Source: CAVPEW01 sp050247895 (lineage in GTDB: Bacteria > Actinomycetota > Acidimicrobiia > Acidimicrobiales > VFJN01). Taken from it: a stretch of 21,868 nucleotides of DNA. Below the pieces are notes generated by a model, which worked only from the letters and a program-made list of their open reading frames with translations, was not told the origin of the DNA and did not search any database. This document shows, piece by piece, positions 1-5,759 of the stretch; position 1 is the stretch's first letter, and every line of letters begins with the position of its first letter. The position numbers and the translations under genes were made by a program. The stretch lies in assembly GCA_050247895.1 (NCBI GenBank), contig JBFWTJ010000020.1, positions 1-21,868 of the forward strand, written 5' to 3'.

Positions 1-64
1 CGCCGGAACGAAAGAAATCGGTGTCCGAGGGAATTGGTCGCCCGACTCGTCGGGAATGGGTGGA

Positions 65-967
65 TCAGTCGGGTAGGGGGCAGGCCACCGGCGCATTTCC
101 CCGCACCTGCGACTCGCCCTCCCGTTCCAGCCAGTGCCACAGGTCGGCGACGGCGTCGTCGCGGGCGGGCAGGGCGGTCCCGTCCGCGACGTGGGCCAGC
201 GAGCGCAGGAGGCGGCTCAGGTCCCGGGCGGCGAACAGCGAGGCCGGGCTGGCGTCGAGGACCAGGTCGAAGCGGCGCCGGCCCACCGCCGCGGCCCGCA
301 TCGCCGCGTGGCGTCCGGTCAACCGGGGCGGGGCGCTGCGATCGAGCAGGTCGTAGAAGCGCACCTCGTCGCCGGGCAGCGTGCCGCCCGGTCCCGAGAG
401 CTGGATCTCCCGGACGAGCTCCTCGAGCTGGATCGCGCTGGCCACCGTCGTGCGCACGGGCAGGGCCTGGAGGTCGAGGCGGATGCCGCCCACGACCGGC
501 GGGGCCCGGTGCCCGAGCACCACGACGGGCTCGGTGGGAACGGCCGAGGTCCCCGGCTCCAGCTCGGCCCAGACGGCCTTGGCACCGTCGCTGGTCGTGA
601 CGCCCCAGCGACGGGACAGGGCCGCGACGATCTGGAGCCCCCGGCCCGTGGTCCCCGACGCGGTGATGTCGGCGGCCGATCCGACCAGCGGGACCGGGAC
701 GGGCAGCTCGTTGGGGCGGTCGTCGATGACCTCGACGTGCAGGCGTTCGCCGCTGGTCCGGGCGAAGACCTGGAAGGGCGAGCGGGAGTGCAGCACCGCG
801 TTGGTGGCCAGCTCGGCCGTGCAGAGCAGGGCGTCGTCGATGAGGGCGCCGTCCACACGGGCGTCGTACCCCCAGCGCCGGAGCGCGCCGCGCAACCATT
901 TCCTGGCCTCACGACCGCTGGCCGGGGTCGGGGCGAACACCGTGGCGAGGCTCTCCGACGCCGTCAT
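65..967 (-). CDS. RsbW-like ATP-binding regulator (HATPase) with extra C-terminal domain
   Basis: This is a 300-residue protein. Residues about 10-140 form a GHKL/HATPase_c_2 fold of the anti-sigma-factor kinase type. The N box is ELATNAVLH (51-60, metal-binding Asn56), the G1-like motif is VIDDRP (80-85), and the glycine-rich lid is TTGRG (106-110). RsbW relatives bind a sigma factor or phosphorylate an anti-anti-sigma partner in the cytoplasm. Residues about 150-300 are an additional alpha-helical region I do not recognise; typical RsbW proteins are about 150 residues and lack it. No sigma factor or STAS partner lies in the window, so the target is unknown. The ATG at 967 is favoured because a TANNNT hexamer sits 9 nt upstream. 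The gene diverges from the SDR at 1076. Fold assignment is confident; the specific role is inference. Confidence 0.85.
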   Translation of the reverse strand: MTASESLATVFAPTPASGREARKWLRGALRRWGYDARVDGALIDDALLCTAELATNAVLHSRSPFQVFARTSGERLHVEVIDDRPNELPVPVPLVGSAADITASGTTGRGLQIVAALSRRWGVTTSDGAKAVWAELEPGTSAVPTEPVVVLGHRAPPVVGGIRLDLQALPVRTTVASAIQLEELVREIQLSGPGGTLPGDEVRFYDLLDRSAPPRLTGRHAAMRAAAVGRRRFDLVLDASPASLFAARDLSRLLRSLAHVADGTALPARDDAVADLWHWLEREGESQVRGNAPVACPLPD

Positions 968-976
968 CCACCCCGA

Positions 977-982
977 ACCCTA
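977..982 (-). promoter_or_regulatory. -10-like hexamer TAGGGT, possibly leaderless start
   Basis: Read on the minus strand, TAGGGT lies 9 nt before the ATG of the ATP-binding regulator. This spacing would place transcription initiation at or near the start codon. No convincing -35 or Shine-Dalgarno sequence is visible. It matches the TAGNNT pattern in front of several other genes in the window. Confidence 0.45.
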
Positions 983-1045
983 TTCAACGGCAGCGGATCG
1001 CCCGGTGCGCTGTCGGGGGCCGGGTGGGCGGTCGGTCTTCCCGGC

Positions 1046-1061
1046 TTGACCGGACAGTCAA
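1046..1061. promoter_or_regulatory. TetR-type operator-like palindrome upstream of SDR
   Basis: The sequence TTGACCGGACAGTCAA has perfect 5-bp outer arms (TTGAC/GTCAA) around a 6-nt centre. It directly abuts the -10-like TAGAGT of the SDR gene. A bound protein would cover the promoter spacer and repress transcription. The form resembles actinobacterial TetR-family operators of the TTGACCG-CGGTCAA kind. No TetR gene lies in the window, so the regulator is unknown. Confidence 0.4.
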
Positions 1062-1067
1062 TAGAGT
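1062..1067 (+). promoter_or_regulatory. -10-like hexamer TAGAGT for the SDR gene
   Basis: TAGAGT ends 8 nt before the ATG at 1076, and no Shine-Dalgarno sequence lies between them. This fits leaderless transcription of the dehydrogenase. The -35 region is not recognisable because the palindrome at 1046-1061 occupies the spacer. Confidence 0.45.
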
Positions 1068-1075
1068 GCCGGGCC

Positions 1076-1852
1076 ATGGATCTCAACGGCATCTCAGCGA
1101 TCGTGACGGGTGGGGCCTCGGGCCTCGGCGAGGCGACGGCCCGGGCCCTCGCCGGCCGGGGGGCCAAGGTCGTGGTCGTCGACATGAACGAGGAGCGGGG
1201 CAACGCGGTGGCGGCCGAGATCGGCGGCGCGTTCGCCCGGGCCGACGTGGCCGACCCCGACCAGGTCATCGCCGCGGTCGAGAAGGCCAAGGAACTGGGC
1301 CCTCTCCGGGCGCTGGTCACCGCGGCGGGCATCGGCCTCCCGGGCCGGACCATCGGCAAGGACGGCCAGTACTCGTCGGCTCTGCCGCTCGACCACTTCC
1401 GCAAGGTGCTCGAGGTGAACCTCGTCGGCACGTTCAACTGCATCCGCCTGGCCGCGACCGCGATGAGCCAGACCGAGCCGCTCGAGCACGGCGAGCGCGG
1501 CGCCATCGTGACGGTGACCTCGGTGGCCGCCTTCGACGGCCAGATCGGCCAGGCGTCCTACTCGGCGTCCAAGGGCGGGATCGTCGGGATCACCCTGCCC
1601 ATCGCCCGCGACCTGTCCGTGGTCGGGATCCGGGTCAACTGCATCGCCCCCGGCCTCATCGACACGCCGATCTACGGCCAGGGCGAGGCGGCCGAGGCCT
1701 TCAAGGAGAAGCTCAAGCGCGACGTGCTGTTCCCCGACCGGCTGGGCACCGCCGAGGAGTTCGCGTCGATGGCCGTCGAGCTCCTCGGGAACAGCTACAT
1801 GAACGCCGAGGTCGTGCGGGTCGACGGCGGCGTGCGCATGCAGCCGAAGTGA
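1076..1852 (+). CDS. Short-chain dehydrogenase/reductase (HSD10-like)
   Basis: This is a 258-residue classical SDR. It has the dinucleotide motif TGGASGLG (11-18), Asp36 at the end of the second strand (which favours NAD over NADP), and the catalytic Ser149, Tyr162 and Lys166 in the YSASK motif. It ends with the family-typical VDGG near residue 250. The long insert between residues 90 and 105 and the overall pattern resemble 3-hydroxyacyl-CoA dehydrogenase type 2 (HSD17B10-like) proteins, which oxidise 3-hydroxyacyl-CoA or hydroxysteroids. The exact substrate is inference. The usual NNAG motif reads TAAG (82-85), losing the first structural Asn. A longer upstream reading frame exists, but the ATG at 1076 matches the SDR N-terminus and lies just after the -10-like hexamer. 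The gene is probably monocistronic, with a hairpin downstream. Confidence 0.92.
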   Translation: MDLNGISAIVTGGASGLGEATARALAGRGAKVVVVDMNEERGNAVAAEIGGAFARADVADPDQVIAAVEKAKELGPLRALVTAAGIGLPGRTIGKDGQYSSALPLDHFRKVLEVNLVGTFNCIRLAATAMSQTEPLEHGERGAIVTVTSVAAFDGQIGQASYSASKGGIVGITLPIARDLSVVGIRVNCIAPGLIDTPIYGQGEAAEAFKEKLKRDVLFPDRLGTAEEFASMAVELLGNSYMNAEVVRVDGGVRMQPK

Positions 1853-1865
1853 GCTGACCGGTCGA

Positions 1866-1899
1866 CCCGCGGCGGCCCGGGATCACCGGTCGCCGCGGG
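1866..1899 (+). terminator. GC-rich hairpin after the SDR gene
   Basis: CCCGCGGCG (1866-1874) pairs perfectly with CGCCGCGGG (1891-1899) around a 16-nt loop, starting 13 nt after the SDR stop codon. There is no T-tract, which is common for hairpins in high-GC actinobacteria. A terminator role is inferred from its position. Confidence 0.45.
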
Positions 1900-1909
1900 G
1901 GCGTGCCAC

Positions 1910-1915
1910 TAGCTT
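1910..1915 (+). promoter_or_regulatory. -10-like hexamer TAGCTT for mscL
   Basis: TAGCTT lies 33 nt before the mscL start. The short leader between them carries a good Shine-Dalgarno sequence (GGGAGG, about 1939-1944). No -35 element is evident. Confidence 0.4.
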
Positions 1916-1948
1916 GGCCCGAGCGGACGGAGCCACTCGGGAGGACTG

Positions 1949-2335
1949 ATGCTGCAGGAATTCAAGGCGTTCCTCTTTCGCGGGAACGTCATCGACCTCG
2001 CGGTCGCCGTCATCATCGGCGGAGCTTTCACCCAGATCGTCGATTCGATCGTCACGGGGATCCTGACACCCCTCGTGGGAATGATCTTCTCGAGGGACTT
2101 CTCGGAGATGACCTTCGAGATCAACGGGAGCGTGTTCTCGTACGGCCTGGTGATCAACGCCGTGATCTTCTTCCTGGCGGTCGCGCTGGTCGTGTTCTTC
2201 GTGATCGTCAAGCCGGTCAAGGCCCTCGAGGCGCGCCGCCAGCGGGGCGAGGTCGTGGAGGACGCGCCGGTGCCCAGCGACGAGGCCCTGTTGCTGACCG
2301 AGATCCGCGACCTGCTGCGGGCCGAGCGGACCTGA
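1949..2335 (+). CDS. mscL: Large-conductance mechanosensitive channel MscL
   Basis: This 128-residue inner-membrane protein has typical MscL length. The family opens a non-selective pore when membrane tension rises after hypo-osmotic shock. The amphipathic N-terminus (MLQEFKAFLFRGN) leads into TM1 with the conserved pore-lining pattern NVIDLAVAVIIGGAF (13-27). TM2 spans roughly residues 66-90. A charged C-terminal helix (about 92-128, RRQRGE then EIRDLLR) forms the cytoplasmic bundle. The periplasmic loop (about 46-65) is short. The ATG at 1949 has GGGAGG about 5-10 nt upstream and fits the family N-terminus exactly. The gene is transcribed alone between the SDR and a convergent ferredoxin-like gene. 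Confidence 0.97.
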   Translation: MLQEFKAFLFRGNVIDLAVAVIIGGAFTQIVDSIVTGILTPLVGMIFSRDFSEMTFEINGSVFSYGLVINAVIFFLAVALVVFFVIVKPVKALEARRQRGEVVEDAPVPSDEALLLTEIRDLLRAERT

Positions 2336-2343
2336 ACCGCGGC

Positions 2344-2380
2344 CGGGACGGGGGGCGGCGGACGGCCGCCTCCCGTCCCG
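2344..2380. terminator. 16-bp hairpin between mscL and the convergent bfd-like gene
   Basis: The arms at 2344-2359 and 2365-2380 pair over 16 positions, with a single G-U pair in RNA, around a 5-nt GGACG loop. The hairpin begins 8 nt after the mscL stop and lies between two convergent genes, so it may terminate both directions. No T-tract follows. This is the longest near-perfect hairpin I found in the window. Confidence 0.65.
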
Positions 2381-2476
2381 AGCCGCTGGCTCGAACCTGC
2401 CCGGGCGGCGACGTCGGGCCCGACGGGAGGTGGGGTGGCCCCGTCGGGGCGGGACGTGACCCCGCCGGATCGGGGC

Positions 2477-2656
2477 TCAGGCCGGCTGGGCGACGAGGGG
2501 GCCCCGGACGAGCAGGGCCTCGATGGTGGGTCGGCACCCGCCGCAGCGCCCGCCGGCGCCGCAGCGCAGGGCGATCTCGTCGGCATCGAGGGCACCACGC
2601 GCGATCTCGTCGGCGATGCGACGGTCGTTCACGGCTTCGCAGTGGCAGATGACCAC
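2477..2656 (-). CDS. bfd: Bacterioferritin-associated ferredoxin-like [2Fe-2S] protein
   Basis: This small minus-strand gene has 59 codons and starts with GTG. It encodes MVICHCEAVNDRRI, followed by DADEIALRCGAGGRCGGCRP. The four cysteines sit at residues 4, 6, 38 and 41 (CxC plus CxxC), with another Cys at 32. The GAGGRCGGC segment and the trailing helix (TIEALL) are the classic BFD-like [2Fe-2S] fold. Bfd proteins pass electrons to bacterioferritin to release stored iron; related domains occur in nitrite reductase and NasA-type proteins. The start is fixed by GGGAGG about 8 nt upstream, followed by V-I-C-H-C as in other Bfd proteins. A well-spaced promoter lies upstream. It is convergent with mscL and divergent from trkA. 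No bacterioferritin gene is in the window. Confidence 0.85.
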   Translation of the reverse strand: MVICHCEAVNDRRIADEIARGALDADEIALRCGAGGRCGGCRPTIEALLVRGPLVAQPA

Positions 2657-2694
2657 CCTGGCGACCCTCCCGTTCGGGTGCCTCTCCCGAGGGC

Positions 2695-2710
2695 GTTCAG
2701 CATGCCTAAC
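2695..2710. promoter_or_regulatory. Imperfect palindrome over the bfd -10 region
   Basis: On the minus strand this reads GTTAGGCATGCTGAAC. It has matching outer GTT/AAC arms and a perfect GCATGC centre, with 12 of 16 positions symmetric. It overlaps the -10 element of the ferredoxin-like gene. The TTAGG half loosely recalls DtxR/IdeR iron boxes, but the spacing does not match that consensus. An iron-dependent operator is a guess from the gene's function. Confidence 0.3.
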
Positions 2711-2727
2711 GAGCAGCGGGTCGTCAA
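2699..2727 (-). promoter_or_regulatory. Promoter of the bfd-like gene (-35 TTGACG, -10 CATGCT)
   Basis: On the minus strand, TTGACG (2727-2722) is followed after exactly 17 nt by CATGCT (2704-2699). This is a good housekeeping-sigma spacing, and the -35 is nearly consensus. The predicted transcript would have a leader of roughly 35 nt containing GGGAGG before the GTG at 2656. It is the clearest two-element promoter in the window. Confidence 0.55.
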
Positions 2728-2763
2728 GCCCCTGCCGGTGGCGTGGGTCGGGGGACCGGGCCC

Positions 2764-2769
2764 TAGGAT
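2764..2769 (+). promoter_or_regulatory. -10-like hexamer TAGGAT for the trkA pair
   Basis: TAGGAT lies 30 nt before the ATG of the first TrkA gene. The leader contains GGAGG (2791-2795) at a normal distance from the start codon. The -35 region is not recognisable. It is divergent from the bfd promoter. Confidence 0.4.
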
Positions 2770-2799
2770 CGCCCGCCGTCCGAGCAGTCCGGAGGTTTC

Positions 2800-3462
2800 A
2801 TGCACGTCGTCGTCGTGGGCTGCGGCCGGGTGGGCTCGGGCCTGGCCCGCATCCTCGAGGACCGCGGCCACAGCGTGGCGGTGGTCGACAAGGCGGCCAA
2901 GGCCTTCGGCCGGCTGCCCGAGGGCTTCGGCGGGCGCCGCGTCCTGGGCATCGGCTTCGACCGCGACCGGCTCCGCGACGCCGGGGTGGAGGAGGCCGGG
3001 GCGCTCGCCGCGGTGACCAACGGCGACAACTCGAACATCCTGGTGGCCCGGGTGGCCCGCGAGACCTTCGGGCTCGAGCGGGTCGTGGCCCGGATCTACG
3101 ACCCGCGGCGGGCCGCGATCTACGAGCGCCTCGGGATCCCGACCATCGCCACCGTGCAGTGGACCACCGACCGGGTCCTGCGCCGGATCCTGCCCGACGC
3201 GCCCGACACCGAGTGGACCGACCCCTCGGCCCGCGTCGCCCTGGTCGAGCGGGTCGTGGCCGACGGCTGGGTCGGCCGGCGGCTGGGCGAGATCGACGCC
3301 GAGGGACTGGCCCGGGTCGTCGCCCTGGCCCGGCTCGGCGTGGGCCGGGTGCCCGCCGCGGACCTGCTGACCCAGGAGGGCGACGTCGTCTACCTGGCCG
3401 TGGAGGTCGACCGGATCGCCGAGCTCGACCGGCACCTGGCCGACCGGGGGGCGCGGCCGTGA
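2800..3462 (+). CDS. trkA: TrkA-family potassium transport regulator (first of pair)
   Basis: This 220-residue cytoplasmic RCK protein has a TrkA_N Rossmann domain (about 1-130). The NAD-binding motif is GCGRVGSGLA (7-16), and Asp30 closes the second strand. A TrkA_C ligand-binding domain (about 140-215) ends in GDVVYLAVEVDRI. Such proteins bind NAD(H) or nucleotides and gate Trk/Ktr-type potassium transporters. Actinobacteria often carry two adjacent copies (ceoB and ceoC in Mycobacterium), and this is the equivalent of the first. GGAGG lies 5 nt upstream of the ATG. The stop overlaps the second trkA by 4 nt, so the two are translationally coupled. No TrkH/TrkG-type channel gene lies in the window. 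Confidence 0.92.
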   Translation: MHVVVVGCGRVGSGLARILEDRGHSVAVVDKAAKAFGRLPEGFGGRRVLGIGFDRDRLRDAGVEEAGALAAVTNGDNSNILVARVARETFGLERVVARIYDPRRAAIYERLGIPTIATVQWTTDRVLRRILPDAPDTEWTDPSARVALVERVVADGWVGRRLGEIDAEGLARVVALARLGVGRVPAADLLTQEGDVVYLAVEVDRIAELDRHLADRGARP

Positions 3463-4130
3463 AGGTCGTCATCGCCGGGGGCGGGAACGTGGGGACCTTC
3501 ATCGGCGACGAGCTCCAGCGGGCCGGCCACGCCGTCACCATCCTCGAGGTCGACGCCGACCGGGTGAACCGGGCCGTGGCCAACGGCGAGCCGGAGGGCG
3601 TCACCTGGGCCCTGGGCGACGCCTGCGAGGTCACCTCCCTGCGCGCCGTGGGGCTGGGCGAGGTCGACGTGCTCGCCGCGGTCACCGGCGACGACGAGGA
3701 CAACCTGGTGGTGTCGCTGCTGGCCAAGCAGGAGTTCGCCGTCCCGCGGGTCATCGCCCGGGTCAACAACCCCAAGAACCAGTGGATGTTCAACGAGAGC
3801 TGGGGCGTCGACCTGGCCGTGTCGACGCCGCACCTGCTGACGGCGCTGGTCGAGGAGGCCGTCTCGGTCGGCACCCTGGTCCGGCTGCTCAGCCTCGAGG
3901 GCGGGCGCGCCTCCATCGTGGAGGTCACCCTCGCCCCCGACGCCACCGCGGTCGACCGCGAGATCGTCGAGCTCGACTTCCCCCGGGACTCCACCGTGGT
4001 GGCCGTCATGCGCAACGAGCGGGTCATCTTCCCCCGGGGCGACACCCGCCTGGCCGCCGGCGACGAGGTCCTGGTGCTGGTCACCCCGGACAGCGAGGCC
4101 GCCGTCCAGTCGATCCTGACGGGTAGGTGA
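3459..4130 (+). CDS. trkA: TrkA-family potassium transport regulator (second of pair)
   Basis: This 223-residue RCK protein is a diverged relative of the preceding gene. The N-terminal dinucleotide site is AGGGNVGTFIG (6-16), with Glu30 ending the second strand. A conserved TGDDEDNLVVSLLAKQ segment follows, and a TrkA_C domain occupies about residues 140-220. Glu30 in place of Asp30 hints at a different nucleotide preference between the two subunits. The GTG start at 3459 overlaps the TGA of the upstream gene (GTGA), which fixes the start and suggests equimolar synthesis of a heteromeric gating complex. Longer upstream reading in this frame is antisense-like and rejected. A tiny membrane-peptide ORF begins 5 nt after the stop. 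Confidence 0.92.
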   Translation: MKVVIAGGGNVGTFIGDELQRAGHAVTILEVDADRVNRAVANGEPEGVTWALGDACEVTSLRAVGLGEVDVLAAVTGDDEDNLVVSLLAKQEFAVPRVIARVNNPKNQWMFNESWGVDLAVSTPHLLTALVEEAVSVGTLVRLLSLEGGRASIVEVTLAPDATAVDREIVELDFPRDSTVVAVMRNERVIFPRGDTRLAAGDEVLVLVTPDSEAAVQSILTGR

Positions 4131-4134
4131 CGCG

Positions 4135-4221
4135 GTGAGCACCCGCATGCTCATCCTGCTCGCGCTGCTCTGCGGGCTGGCCGTCCTGGTGGCCTTCACC
4201 GTCCAGATCCTCATCGCCTGA
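4135..4221 (+). CDS. 28-residue single-span membrane peptide
   Basis: This GTG-started ORF encodes MSTRMLILLALLCGLAVLVA followed by FTVQILIA. It is one hydrophobic segment of about 22 residues after a short Ser-Thr-Arg head, with no charged residue beyond position 4. AGGTGA (4125-4130), which overlaps the stop of trkA, gives a plausible Shine-Dalgarno sequence 4 nt before the start. The gene is co-directional with and 4 nt behind the TrkA pair. The size, single span and potassium context recall KdpF (about 29 residues) as an analogy, but I see no sequence identity that would prove it. It may stabilise or tune the potassium transporter. It could also be a chance ORF, although purely hydrophobic content without a stop makes that less likely. 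Confidence 0.55.
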   Translation: MSTRMLILLALLCGLAVLVAFTVQILIA

Positions 4222-4229
4222 GCGGTCCT

Positions 4230-4260
4230 CGGAGGCCGTGAACCGTCGCGACCGCCTCCG
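4230..4260. promoter_or_regulatory. Inverted repeat upstream of lpdA
   Basis: CGGAGGC (4230-4236) and GCCTCCG (4254-4260) form perfect 7-bp arms around 17 nt. The loop includes the -35-like GTGAAC (4238-4243), and the right arm ends 2 nt before the -10-like TAGAGT. It could be a terminator for the trkA operon or an operator over the lpdA promoter. Sequence alone cannot decide between them. Confidence 0.35.
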
Positions 4261-4262
4261 GA

Positions 4263-4268
4263 TAGAGT
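4263..4268 (+). promoter_or_regulatory. -10-like hexamer TAGAGT for the lipoyl operon
   Basis: TAGAGT lies 28 nt before the GTG of the dihydrolipoyl dehydrogenase gene. TGAACC (4239-4244) 18 nt upstream is a weak -35 candidate. This promoter would serve the genes from 4297 to about 8799 or 10045. Confidence 0.4.
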
Positions 4269-4296
4269 CCGCCCTGACACCCGACGCTCCCTCATC

Positions 4297-5712
4297 GTGG
4301 AGGTGGTCCCGACGGCCGATCACTACGACGTCGCCATCATCGGCGGCGGTCCCGGCGGCTACGCCGCGGCGCTCTACGGAGCGTCGGCCGGGTTGAACAT
4401 CGCCATGGTCGAGGCGAACAAGCTGGGCGGCACCTGCCTGAACGTCGGCTGCATCCCGGCCAAGGAGCTGCTGGAGACGGCGGCGACGTTCCTCCACGTG
4501 GCCGAGGCCAAGGAGTACGGCGTGCTGGTCGACCAGCCGACGCTCGACTGGTCGACCTCGCTGGAGCGCAAGCAGAAGATCGTCGATGGGCTGGTCGGGG
4601 GCCTCGGGAGCCTCCTCAAGAGCCGCAAGGTCACCGTGCTGGACGGCTTCGGCCGGCTCGGGCCCGGGCGCACGGTCACCGTCTCGGGCGGCAGCTCGGG
4701 CGACGTCGAGCTGACCGCCGACGCCGTCGTGCTGGCCACCGGCTCGGTGCCCCGGACGATCCCGGGCTTCGAGGTCGACGGCCGCCTGGTGATGACCAGC
4801 GACGAGCTGCTGTCGATCCCGCAGATCCCGCCGCGGGCCACGATCATCGGCGGCGGGGTGATCGGCTGCGAGTTCGCGTCGATGCTGGGCGACCTCGGGG
4901 CGCAGGTCACCATCCTCGAGGCGCTGCCCAAGATCCTGCCCGGCCTCGACGCCGACGTGGCCCAGGTGGTCGAGCGGTCGTTCCGCAAGCGGGGCATCGA
5001 GATCCGCACCGGGGTCAAGGTCACCGGGCACACCCCGGGCGAGCAGGGCACCCGCATCGAGGTCGAGGGGGCCGACCCCGTCGACGCCGACGTGGTCGTG
5101 GTGGCGGTCGGCCGCCGGCCCTACACCGACGACCTGCTGATCGAGGGCACCGGCGTCGTCCTGTCGGAGCGTGGCTTCGTGGAGGTCGACGCCACGGGCC
5201 GCACCGGCGAGCCCGGCGTGTGGGCGGTCGGCGACGTGATCGCCACGCCGGCCCTGGCCCACATCGGCTTCGCCGAGGGGATGCTCGCCATCCGCGACAT
5301 CCTCGGGGAGGACCCGGCGCCGATCGACTACGGCAAGGTGCCCTGGTGCGTGTACACCCGGCCCGAGGCCGCCTTCGCCGGCTACTCCGAGGAGGGGGCC
5401 CGCGAGGCGGGCTTCGACGTGGTCACCCAGAAGAGCCGCTACAACCACAACGGCCGGGCGATGATCGTCAACGGCAACGAGGGCCTGGTGAAGGTCATCG
5501 CCGAGAAGGACCCCGACGGAGGTGCCGGCCGGGTCCTGGGCGTGCACATGGTGGGCCCGTGGGTCACCGAGCAGCTCGGCTCGGGCTACCTGGCCGTCAA
5601 CTGGGAGGCCACCGTCGAGGACCTGGCCCTGCTCATCCAGCCCCACCCGACCCTCAGCGAGGTCTTCGGCGAGGCCGTGATCGCCCTGACCGGTCGCCCC
5701 CTGCACGGCTGA
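4297..5712 (+). CDS. lpdA: Dihydrolipoyl dehydrogenase (E3)
   Basis: This is a 471-residue flavoprotein disulfide reductase of typical E3 length. It reoxidises dihydrolipoamide on E2 with NAD+. The FAD motif is IIGGGPGGYAAALYG (14-28). The redox disulfide is Cys47/Cys52 in GGTCLNVGCIPAKELL. The NAD-binding motif GGGVIGCEFASMLG starts near residue 185. The second FAD motif AVGDV lies near residue 310. The catalytic C-terminal dyad is His450/Glu455 in HPTLSEVFGEA. The start is uncertain: GTG at 4297 or in-frame GTG at 4303, since GGAGG (4299-4303) lies inside the longer version; homology begins around residue 10. It is followed 47 nt later by the E2 gene, the expected partner. No E1 gene is in the window. 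Confidence 0.95.
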   Translation: MEVVPTADHYDVAIIGGGPGGYAAALYGASAGLNIAMVEANKLGGTCLNVGCIPAKELLETAATFLHVAEAKEYGVLVDQPTLDWSTSLERKQKIVDGLVGGLGSLLKSRKVTVLDGFGRLGPGRTVTVSGGSSGDVELTADAVVLATGSVPRTIPGFEVDGRLVMTSDELLSIPQIPPRATIIGGGVIGCEFASMLGDLGAQVTILEALPKILPGLDADVAQVVERSFRKRGIEIRTGVKVTGHTPGEQGTRIEVEGADPVDADVVVVAVGRRPYTDDLLIEGTGVVLSERGFVEVDATGRTGEPGVWAVGDVIATPALAHIGFAEGMLAIRDILGEDPAPIDYGKVPWCVYTRPEAAFAGYSEEGAREAGFDVVTQKSRYNHNGRAMIVNGNEGLVKVIAEKDPDGGAGRVLGVHMVGPWVTEQLGSGYLAVNWEATVEDLALLIQPHPTLSEVFGEAVIALTGRPLHG

Positions 5713-5759
5713 AGCCCGATCGACCCCGAGACCGCAACCAGGACAAGGAACCCAGCGCG

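Noticed and set aside
41..54. Short hairpin CCCGA-CTCG-TCGGG past the end of the minus-strand regulator gene
   Set aside because: A 5-bp stem is too weak to call a terminator in DNA of this composition. Otherwise nothing is seen in 1-64.
134..1075. Long plus-strand frame running through the ATP-binding regulator into the SDR
   Set aside because: It is the antisense shadow of the regulator on the minus strand. The SDR family N-terminus begins at ATG 1076.
2523..3458. Upstream extension of the second trkA frame
   Set aside because: The extension is Arg/Gly/Pro-rich out-of-frame reading of the first trkA. The Rossmann motif begins right after GTG 3459.
4081..5706. Large minus-strand frames opposite lpdA, E2, lipB-lipA and the peptidase (to about 11035)
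   Set aside because: These are rich in His/Gly/Asp/Val with no family motif. They are typical antisense open frames of GC-rich codons, and the plus strand carries clear enzymes.
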